Of a DNA stretch of 64,000 bases, positions 28,401 to 40,242 are shown in pieces. The DNA lies in the NCBI GenBank assembly GCA_000727475.1, contig KL647325.1:175719-239718 (forward strand), given 5' to 3'. Every line of letters starts with the position of its first letter. The stretch's first letter is position 1. The DNA comes from Sarcocystis neurona (Eukaryota > Apicomplexa > Conoidasida > Eucoccidiorida > Sarcocystidae). The notes below the pieces were generated by a model, which saw nothing but the letters and a program-made list of their open reading frames with translations, did no database searches and was not told the origin of the DNA. Position numbers and translations under genes: made by a program.

Positions 28401-31400
28401 GGCTGCTTTAAGTAGAACCACTCCTTCGCGAAATGGAGGGGACATGGCGTCCCCAGCAGGCGGCTACAAGGCAACAGCAGCGCACCGACAAGCTGTCGCT
28501 CTTTCAGCAGCGGCAGTATGCGGCAGAGACAAATGAGAGCAGCAGAGCTCGACGCGCAGAACGGGTGCTGCATCACGTGCAAATGCAACAGCGGCGGCAG
28601 CAGCAGGGAACTTGCAGCGTAGCGTGGCGTCGCTGCAGACTCTCCGCGAGCGCCCGCAGCAGCAGCAGCAGCACAGCTTGTATCAGTTTCACCGGAGAGT
28701 CCGAAGCAGCAGGAGCACGTGTTGAACCCTCACCGCGACAAGAATCAGCAGCAGTAGCAGCAGAAGCAAGAAGCGCAGACTGAGCGGATCCAGCAGCAGC
28801 CGGAGGACCCGGTGGATAAGAAGGAAAAGCAGCGCAGCAAGGCGAGAAGGAGCAGCAGCACGGCAAGAAGGAGCAGCAGCAAGGCGAGAAAAAGCAGCAC
28901 CAGGGCCACGAGGAGCAGCAGTAACGCCGGAAGGAGCAGCAGCAAAGCCATAAAGAGCAGCAGCAAGGCCAAGAGGGGCAGCAGCAGAACCACAAAGAGC
29001 AGCAGCAAGGCCACCAACAGCAGCAGCAGGGCAGGGAGAGCAACACCAACGCCAGGAAAGGCAGCAGCAACGCCACTAACAGCAGCAGCAAGGCCATGAG
29101 GAGGAGGAGCACGGCCAGGAGGAGCAGAAGCAAAGACGAGGAGCAAAGCATGAAAAGAAGAAGTGGAGCAGGAGCCACTGGAGCATCATGAGAAGGCGAA
29201 GGAAGTCAAAAGAGCATTTCCCGTGTCACTCGAATTACTCAGCGAGGAGAATATACGAAGGACGTACATGTGAGATCGCGTCATCACTTCCTACCTCTTT
29301 CCTCGCCAAGCAGGTGAACTTCGTCAATGATAAGAAGTCCGACTGCACGTACAAAGCGACGCTGTCTCCACAGGCGAGACAGCCCGTCCCACTTCTCCGG
29401 TGTGCATACAACAATTGCAGCTTTACGCCACGCGTCCTCGCTCACGACGCTGCTGCTGTCGCCTCCAGGAGGCGCTGCATCTGCAGTCAACTCAAGAACT
29501 TGCTTCTTCAGCTTCTGCTCGAAGCGCCGCTTCCTGCACACAGCCGCAGCAGCAGCACGCCCACCAGCAGCACCACCACCACCGCGGCGCCGACGTGCAG
29601 CAGGAAGACAAACGCCAGTGCCACCGAGCAGCAGTAGCAGCAACAGCAGCAGCAACAGCAGCAGCAGCGGCAGCAGCAAGTAGGAGCAACGAGGAGAGCA
29701 AGGAGGAGAAGCGAAGCAACAGGTGGGAGGGCGCGATAGCAGCAGGGGTCAGTAGCCGCAGACGGCACATGGGAGCGAGGCAGCAGGCTCCTAATAGATC
29801 AACGTTTACGAAAGGGGATTCAACGACCTATATCGCTGTCTACAAGTGGGACAGAAGTACCTGTCTGCTGGCGTCGTAACAAGCACACCAGCGGCTTATT
29901 TATATGTGTGTGTGTGTGTGCGCGCACATCTATATATATATATATATCTCCTCTGGACGCAGACGTACACATACAAACACATGCATGCCTACGGGTAAAG
30001 TGACTGGAAACCTACACGTACACAGCTCTACACACATACGTACACACGTCCACACAGACAGAGAAAGGGAGAAACAGAGAGATGCGCAACGTGCAATGCT
30101 GTGTCCGTTTCCGCCGCTACACACGGTATTCCCAAATTTATATATATACATATATACTAATATGTATGCATATATGTAGACATACACAGATATGCATATA
30201 TATATATATACATATATGTATATATGTATATATGTATATGTACACAAGAGGGAGAAACATACAGTTGATATGTGTGTGTAGAAAGAGAGAATGTTCGGGC
30301 ACTGGTGCAGCTTTCGGCCAGCGGGAGGCTCGTACGATAAATATTGTACGGTACCTTCAGCCAATTCTTCTGACAGCACGAAAGCCGACAGCGAGTAGAA
30401 TTCAAGCACACCAGGAGGAATCGACAGCAGAACGTGTGACCCTCCGTTCCCTTCGCACTGCCGCGCATAAACGTACCAGCGCAGGGAATCTGCCCAACAC
30501 CTGTTATGCGACTGCATACGTATGTGCATATACACATATATATTCCGTTCTTGCACGCGTGCATATATACGTACATGTGGATATATATATATATAAATAT
30601 ACACGTATGTGTGTGTATACTTGCGCGTGTATATATATACATAAATGTCTATCTGTGTGGTTTCTGATTCCCTGCGTGCATACATATGTACAGGTGTATG
30701 AGGATCTAGGTAAACGTACATGCGTATGTATACTTGGGCGTTAACATACGTATATATATACATATATGTGTGTTTATGTGTTCCAACTTCCATGCGTATA
30801 CATATATGTACACGCATATATATGTATATATATGCACACCTGTATGTGTATATCTGCACGCCGATATACATCTTCTCTTCCTCCCTACTTCCGCTTCTTG
30901 TGCGAGTCTTCCTCGTACAAGTCTACGACACATAAGCGTTCGTTGCACTCGCGTGCACGTAGATATATATATATATATTATACGTAGATATATATATATA
31001 TATTATACGTATATATATATGTATATACGTTTAGACAGGGAAAGATACATAGAGAAAAGATGGTGTATGCATGCAGCCGCAGGTTCAGCAAATGCTTCTT
31101 GCAGCGACAGGACTCAACGGAGCACATGGCACTACGCCACTCACGAATCCATACAAATTCGGGTACGCCAACAAAGCAAAGATATATATATATATATATA
31201 TACACTTGCAGGTATACGCAAACATGTACATCCATATATATGTATATATATATGAACTCATACGCATACTCATATATACGTACACGTACAAATACATATA
31301 CATATATATATATATATATATATACACGTACATATGTACAACTCCACGCATAAACGAGTTGTTACACATAGAAGAGCGTACGAAAAGAGAGACGTGTATG

Positions 31401-34400
31401 CAAATAAGGGGGACGGCAGAACATACACAGATGTATACATACGTTTCTTCGTTCAATGCTCTCGTATATGCAGAGATACACCACGACTACTCGATGCACG
31501 TAGACACTTCCTCCGTGCACGTCTGCTTGCATGCATGCGTCGCCCTCACACACCGTCACGCCCAGACCGTCTCCATCGTCAGACGCACGCGGTACGTCTA
31601 CCACGGATACGGCCACTTTTGATTCTACGCATGCAGGACTTCAACTACGGAGTAGTAGACACGCAGAACTTCTCCTACAGACAGTAGACACGCAGAAGAT
31701 GTACTACGGACTCTAGATACGCGTGTCGTCTATTCGGTGGACATTCCGCTATGAATGTTAGACACGCACTACTGCGACCAGGGAGACGTACACTCTGAAT
31801 ACTGCGGATGCAGAACTTGAACTAGGAAACAGTAGACACGCAGAAGATGCGCTACGGACACCAGATACGCAGACCTTTATCCTGCGAACGAACCAGTACG
31901 AATGTTAGACACGCAGGACTTCCGCCAGGAACACTACACAGACACACTACGTCTGAACGTTAGACTACGAGCCGTAGGCACATCAGACTTCTGTTGCCTG
32001 TTTGACACGCAGGACGGCTACTATGGAGACTAGACACACACACACACACACGCAACGCTTCTACAATGAAAAGTACATACGCAGGAGATGTTCTGTGAAC
32101 ATTCACTATAAATGGCATGCAGGCAGTACTTCTAGCACGCGGACAGTAGACACACACAATACGTTTCTCCTATGAGGAGTCCTCACGCGCAGAAAACGCC
32201 TACTACTCTGTGGAGAGTTCGTACGAATGTTAGACACGCAGCACTTCTAATAAAGGAGCTTCTGCGGTGAAACTTGTCTTCGTACACGTGTGGACGCAGC
32301 TATATACCCTCCACTGGTCTACACGTATGCACAGACAAAACTGCACGTGCAAATATACACACAGGCGTTATGGAGGAGAGGGCCAGCGACAGGTAAGTAT
32401 CGGTATTTTATATGTGTAAATTTAGGAGACCGACACACACATATATATGGGGGAAGAATGTTGAAGAGGAGAGGGTGGGAAGCCACACGGATCCGCAGGG
32501 AAGGAGGGGAAGGTTGCTGCGGATGCTTCTGGAGAGAAGGCGCCCACTTTTTGCGCTTAGCAGCAGAAAGACGTGCAGTGGGAGGGGCACCGAAGAGGAG
32601 GCCGGAACGGACACGAAGCAAAGAAAAGGACAGATGGGACCACGAAGAGACGACGAGGACAGACGACAACAGCAAGTGGACGAAAGCGGGGAGAACAGAA
32701 CGGCAGCAGGCCCCAGGCGAAGTACACACTGGCACACATGCATAGCTACACACGGACAGGAAGGACGTACACAGACACAGCCACGATACAAATAAATATG
32801 CAGAGGGACACACACAAGTTGGCAGACACGCACGAAGAGGTCGGGAGACGGAGACGTCGATATACAAAAAAGTGTGGACAGGCTGACCGACAAATAATAC
32901 ATGGCGAGAGTCACACTGACAGATAGAAGGGTGACTACACGTCGAGGCTAATATAGACAGGCAGAGAGGTCAGTAGACACTGATATAAACAGGCAGGTAG
33001 ATAGACCAGGAAGTGTACAGAGATATGTAGAAGGATAGGCAGACATTTACGTAGAGAGAGGCTAACACACAGATACGAAGCTACACGGATAGGCAAGGAG
33101 GTAGACACGCACTGGCAGATAAATAGGCAGGCGGGTACATGCAGGTATAGACATAGACAGAGAGAGACGCACACAAACATATGGACACTGAGACGACGAC
33201 GGATAGACGCAAAGACTCACACATAGACAGAAATGCAGAGAGAGGCACAGACACAAATAGACGAGAATATATCAATAGATACGCATACACCTGTGTATGT
33301 ACATATATGTATATATGGATGCCTTTACAGACCAGCACAGGAGAAATACACCAATAGAGAAGCTGCAGCAACGGTAGGGACACACAAACACGCATAGTAC
33401 ACGGACAGCGACGGAAATAGAGAGATACACAGACAGACACCCATATCCATACGTACACACGTGTGTAGATAGGTACATAGATAGATCGATGTATACAAAT
33501 AAAGGAGGTAATGTAGATAGGTGCAGACATCTACAGAAAGACAGACAAGTAGATCTACTAACATATATATATATGCGGATAGATTGATGGAACGATTCAA
33601 ATCCACAGACATACCTACGTAGACGTATCGCAGGCATGTGACGCAAAGGTGAGGAAGAGACGATGGAGACGCCACTCATATTATTTACGCCTATATGTCT
33701 TTCCCTTTGTATGGACACGCGTATGGGCGTGTTTGTCTATCCATCAGAAACATACATATGTTTGTGTACCCCTGCCAAGAAGATGGCGAAACACAGATAT
33801 AAACGCTTGAATAGATGTGTAGATAAACGTATGCACGCTGATATCCAGCTGTACACATACATATATATATATATATGCATGTATAGATAGAGATACGTCA
33901 TAAATATGTAGACAAATATATATAGTAAATAATAAATCGACGGATACGCAGACAGACATATATATCAGTGTACGTATAGGTAGAAAAAGAGATAGATGAA
34001 TACGGAAATGTATCCCTACATACCTGTAGCGACTACATACACGCACGCATGCGTACTCGACACCGGAACAGATATCTGCAGAGGACGTGTACGCCCACGC
34101 GTCCATCTGCATATACGCATGATATATACACTTATATAATAGATGTATGTATATGATCGGGAGATTAAGATAGAGAGATGAAAAACTTGTACGGACACAC
34201 ACACCTGCGTCTAGCTATACGTATATATTCATTTATATATGACTGATGACTGTCTATGGATGCAGAGATACAAAGAAATAGAACGAAGGCACCTACCTAC
34301 AGACACACAGTCGCACATATCTGTACATACATATATATATAGATAGATAGACAGAGGAAATAGAAGGATGTATATAATACAAGGAGAAACACAGATACGG

Positions 34401-34496
34401 AGATAAAATGATTGTACGTACATACCTACATCTACACATATCCAAATTTCTGCATACATATGCGCATAAATGTATCTTCCTCGTTCTCTCTGTCTC

Positions 34497-34545
<49 letters not shown>

Positions 34546-37500
34546 GTATTACCAGTCTCGGACACGTTCAGCAGCAAGGGCTTTTAGTGGAGCGATGTAG
34601 ACGACCTTTTGTTTTGGAGAAGTAGCAAAAAGTCGCAGCATCGCCAATTCCGCAACAATCGTCTTCCCACTCCCTGCACCGGGCGTCCAGCGGCAACAGC
34701 AACAGCAGCAGCAGCACAGCCGATCACCGCACATCCGGTAGGCAAAGCAGCGAAGCACCTCGCAGCAGGAGCAGCAGAAATGTCACCCGGTGCTGCAGTT
34801 CGGCGAGCGATGAGACAGGGGGCAGCAGCAGTTCTCGGGCGCGACAAGTCGCGCAGGAGAAGGACACGCAGCAGCACCGGCACTAGGAGGCACAGCAGCA
34901 CGGCGCAGCAGCAACAGCAACACACGCCCCCACAAAACCAGCAGCAGCGAAACGACGAGCCTCCTGCGGCAGCAGGAGAGACGAAAAAAAAGACGACGGC
35001 GGCAGAAGGGAGACATGGAGAGGAAGCAGCACGCAAAAACAGATGAGAGAACGGCAGAGACGTGCAGCGGCTGCAGCAATAATAGCTACTCGTACGGCCC
35101 GCAAACCAGCGTTCAGCAGCAGGGAGAAAAGAGGATCGTCGACGGAGCAGCAGCAACAGCAGCACTAGCAAGGACAGAAACAGCAACAAAAGAGGGCCAC
35201 TTGACTGGGGCGCAGCACCTCCACAGCAGCACTCCGAAACTGCCCGCTGCCGCCGCATGCAGCAGCACACGTCAACCAACGGCAGCAGAAGCACCGCAGC
35301 AGCAGAAACACCGCCACCGCGGAGCTAGCGGAACAGCAACATAGGTAGAACAGGAGAAACAGCAGCAGCAGCAGTGACGCACAGGCAGGAGAAGCAGAGC
35401 AGCAGCAACAGCAAGAAAGCAGCAGAACAGCAGCATAGGTGGAACACGAGAAACAGCACCTGCAGCAGAGGGGGACGCCTCAGGACAGCAGGAGAGGAGC
35501 AGCTGATAGCCACTTCCCGTCCTCTTTCTTCTCTCCAGCTGCACAAACATGTGGCGCGACTTTCACGTATACACGTGACAACTTGCACAGCTGGGGCATG
35601 CATATATATGTATACACATATGTATGTATATATATACACATGTATGTATACATATATATACACATACGCATGTATGTATATACATATATATACATATACA
35701 TATATATATACATGTGTAGACACCAATGCCCCTACGTGTGAATGCGTTTTTTTCGAGTAATGTAGGCGATACCTGTGCCTCTCCCTACCCACCTAGCATA
35801 CATGCCCTCACACACGAATACATACGTCTGCACATATATGTGTATACATATATAACATTTATGTTGAGAGAGAGGGCGAAAGACAGAAAAACATAGATAT
35901 ACATATATATATGTATACAGGCCTACGTACACGTGAGACGCCTGCGTTGGTGTATATAGAAGTAGATCATCCAGGTAAGAAAGAGGAATGCGTATCGCGG
36001 AGAGCAAAGGAAGGAGCAGGAGAACTGGCGTGTACCTGTTGGAGCGCCGAGCAGCACGTTGTAATCCGTGTAGTAGCAGACGTGGAATGTTTGTGTTTGA
36101 ATGGGGTTGAAGTACATGAAATTGTACAAACTTTCGAACTTGGGATTATTTAACGCTGCAGCAGACCAGGCACGCATATGCACACCAGCCGCAGAAAAGA
36201 CGTCTTGTTCATAGCAGCAGCGCACTGCGCTCTGTCCGGCAGCAGACCCAAAATGTGACCCGCTGGGCAACAGCAGCAGCAGACGTACTGCAGCAACAAC
36301 AGCACCTGCGGCAGAGATGCTGCAGCAGCGACAGCAACAGCGGCAGTAATGCTGCACCAACTGCAAGAGTAGCACTCATGCTGCCGCAGCAACAGCAACA
36401 GCACCAGCGGCAGTGATGCTGCAGCAACAGCAACAGCATCACCGGCAGTGATCCTGCAGCAGCTGCAACGGCAACAGTGGCAGCAAGGCTGCAGCAGATG
36501 CAACAGCAGCATCAGCGGCAGCAACTACAGAACAGCCGCGGCTCTGCAGGAGTCGGTAGGTGCAGCTGCGACAGACGTTTGCAGCAGGAGCGACGGCAGC
36601 GCATCTGCAGCGCCAGCACAGATGCAGCAGCAGCAGATATATTCAGCAGCGGAGCTGTACGCTGCTCTGTCTCTTGATCAGCAGCAGTGGCAGATGTGCG
36701 GGGGGTCGACACTTGGACAGCAGGGGCGGCTGGAGAAAGATCCGACGCGTCTACAGCAGACAACTCCCAAATATTTCCGGCTGCGCAGCAGCAGTACCTG
36801 TTCGTGGAAGGGGATGGAGAGGCAACAGCGGCGTGTGGACCAGCCCCTTCGGCGGCAGCAGCTGATGCTGCAGCGGGAACAGGTAGTCGAAGCCAACAGA
36901 GATCCAGCGGTCCGACAGCAGACGCAGCAGCAGCTGCTGGGGGAGCGGCTCGTGCAGCGGTACGGCGAAGCAAACTTCGAGCGGCTCTCGGCTGCGAGGA
37001 CAGCAGACGCAGCGGCGTCCCGCACGCATCCTAGCGAATGCGTCCAGTACGCGGAACGCGGAAATACAAGAAATACGGAAGCGCGTAGCCTACGCATCGC
37101 TGAAGATGTATATACTTCTATACGGGAACGTATACAAATGCAAATGTATACGTCGGCCCCTCTCCCTCTACCTACCATCACAGACGTGTACACACGTTTT
37201 CTTGTGCCCATCTTGACACGTGCATGCGAATACAAACGGGTGTGTACGATGTTATTCGCCGCTCTCTCTCTTTATACATGCGAACGCATATTGACGCAGA
37301 TCTACAAAGGCACACACGTACACATGTATAAATGTATGGGCAATTAAATATGTCATCCGCCGGGCTCTCTTGGTCTCTATATCGCTCTATATGCATGTAT
37401 ACATACAACGAACTCAAAAAGGCGTACACCCATATATATGTAGTTATCGGCCACTCCCTCTATCTATCCCTCTCTCTCTCTCTCCTAAATATCTATATAT

Positions 37501-40201
37501 CTATATATACATATATATCTCTACATACATATATATATATGTATATACAGAGACCAGCTGAGGGCACACCGCCGTTACTGTTGGGTTTTTTCAGCGCCCG
37601 ACGTCGGTCAAAGGAGATCGGTAAAACTGTGGAAGTCAAGAAACTTCACAACTGGAGAGTCGGACGTCGCTCTGCAATTTAAACGAATGCCTATTTGCAT
37701 GTGTACATGCAGACAGATAGACTATCCTAGGCACACTATACGCGTACATAAATACACGTACATATCTGGGACGTTCATAGTACTACTCCATACACAGATA
37801 CGAATATTCGTATCCATGTGTACATATAGACAAATGCATTCACGTATATACACTTGCACGTATGCAGGCATCCAGGTAGATATTCCTACGCATACGATAT
37901 ACATGCATGTGTGTATCTCTGCGACGCTCACAGTAACACTCCAGATATATACGTATACGTGTGTCAATGTGTACATGCAGACAAATGCATGCCTGTATAT
38001 ATACTCGCACCCAGACTGATATTCCTACGCACACTATATACACGTATATGTGTATGTTGGGACGCTCATAGAAATACCCCACACATACGTCTGCATACAT
38101 ATGTGCACACACGTGTAGTGTGTGGATGTAAGGTTTAGGCAGAAGAAGAGATAAACGAGGGGCGGCACGGGAAGGCAGGAAGAGAAGTCCGGGCTCCTCG
38201 ACTGCAGCGTTGCTGCAGTTGCAGAGACTTCATCTGCTCCGCAGTTTCTCTCGTCGATTACGTACGTGTGCTGGCGAGCAAGGAATACAACTTCCGCGTG
38301 CAGCAGCTCTGCTGAATCAGCGGCCTGCAGCCAGAGATGAAACGTCTCTCCTGCGCCATGCCAGAAGTCCGACCAGACAAATTCTTCTGCGAACTGGAGC
38401 GTGACGGAAATCCGCAAGATGCTCGCCGTTATCGGCTGTACGTACACCCGACAGACACAGCAGCTGCCAAGGCGAACTTTTTTCTTCGTTGAGGCACAAA
38501 GACGACGGGCGCTTCTGTGTCGCACGCCTCGTCAAGCCGTAGTCTACGCGTGGCGAAGCCAGTCCGTAGCGCACGCCGAACCCGCAGAAGGGAGCGTGCA
38601 TGCGCAGGTAAAGAAGATGCAAAGTTCGTCGCATCGTCGCGAGAAGCCGAAGAGAAGGGAAGCACGAAGACACGGAAGACCAAAAAGGCGAGGAAGCGAC
38701 ATTACAGACGGCGCACCTTCTTCGCGAGGCAGCACGAAGGACGGAGAGTCACACGTGCATGCAGCAGCAGCAAGGGGACAGCGTCGCGTGTTATCTTGCG
38801 TCCTTCCTCCACGTCGAGACAACCGCGGACAGGTCACGTGGATATGTCTGTTTTTCTTCGTACGTGGTTGAGTCAGGCACGCCCAGACTAAACGAGGAAA
38901 AGTCACTGAAGACAGTATAGTCACCCACACATATACACATATATACGTGAGACACGGAGACAGAAGAAACACGACAGCTACAAATTCTTCATCAACAACA
39001 AAGCGCATGTTCACCACTCCTGACATGCCACTACTAATACTACTACTACGGTTGATACTACTACTACTATTACTATTACTACTAGTACGGTTGACACTAC
39101 TATTACTACTATTACTACTAGTACGATTGATATTTCTCCTACGACTACTACTATTACACTTCGCAGTACTGCTAATATTACTGCTACTACCACTACTACC
39201 GTTGGTGTTACTACTGCTGCTACTACTACTAGTACTACCAGTCTTATTGTTAGTGCTAGTATTACTAATCGTAACAACAGTGCTACTATTATACTCACGC
39301 TGCTGTTATACAGTCACCCTACTACTACTACTACGACTAGTACAACCACTCTACTACTATTACCATTACCGCTACAGGCAGTACTATAGTGAGTACTACT
39401 ACCACGAGTAGCACTAGTAGTACTGCGTACAAGTAGTACGTAGTACTAGTGCTACTACAACTACTACTAATACTACCTTGGTTACGGCAACTGAGAAGAA
39501 TTTTTCTTGTTGCCTACTGAAGATGAATCTCCGAGCGGAAGAGCACCAGCTGCGAGTGGAGGAGGAGAAGAGAAGCAGCGCAGCGCGCGCGCCGCACGCG
39601 GCGTGGCAGAAGCAGAAACGGCGGAGGAGAAGGAAGAAAGGCAGCAGCAGCAGAAGCAGGAACCCGAGTCACGAAGGCGAAGCAGCAGCAGCAAAGGCAG
39701 GAAAGAGAGCCGTGTAGAGACACAGAGCCACCGAAGAGGAACAGCAGCAGCAGAGACCGGAAACAGAGATGCATTCAAGAGCAACCGCAGCACCAGCAGC
39801 GGCACGCAAGAGAGTCGTGAGAGAGTCACAGCAGCAGCAGAGGCCCGACACAGAGCCGCGCAAGAAGAACAGCAGCAGCAACAGAGACAGGCAAGAGACT
39901 CGCGGGAGAGCCACAGCAGCAGCAGAGGCCCGAAACGGAGCCGTTGAAGAGTGATAGCAGCAGCACTAAGAGGGAAGTAATTCCAAGGCAAATACACCAT
40001 CGTTTCGGTCGATCTACACCTGCAGACGTGAGGGGTAGAGGAATAATCACACAATGAGAAACTGCACTGCGTCGAGTGTGGCTATATGCCCGCAGCATGC
40101 AGCTACAGCCAAGGTGGCATTCTGCCAGTTCCTCTCTCTGTAGCGGTGTTTCGCGGACAGTCACTGTTAGATAATCTGCAGGGAACTCAAGAACCGCAGG
40201 C

Positions 40202-40242
<41 letters not shown>

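Larger units (their letters stand above)
29534..34552 (-). repeat. Helicase intron 16 (5.0 kb): CAG, AT, minisatellite and purine tracts
   Basis: CAG (plus) at about 29,540-29,700; AT microsatellite at 29,900-30,270 and 30,520-31,340, interrupted by a unique GC island at 30,290-30,510; a GACACGCAG minisatellite at 31,640-32,260; a purine-rich region at 32,440-32,900; GACAGA/GATAGA-rich DNA at 32,930-33,600; AT to 34,550. Confidence 0.7.

Noticed and set aside
36448..37347. 299-codon Gln-rich plus-strand frame
   Set aside because: It overlies CAG repeats and then runs antisense to helicase exon 14.
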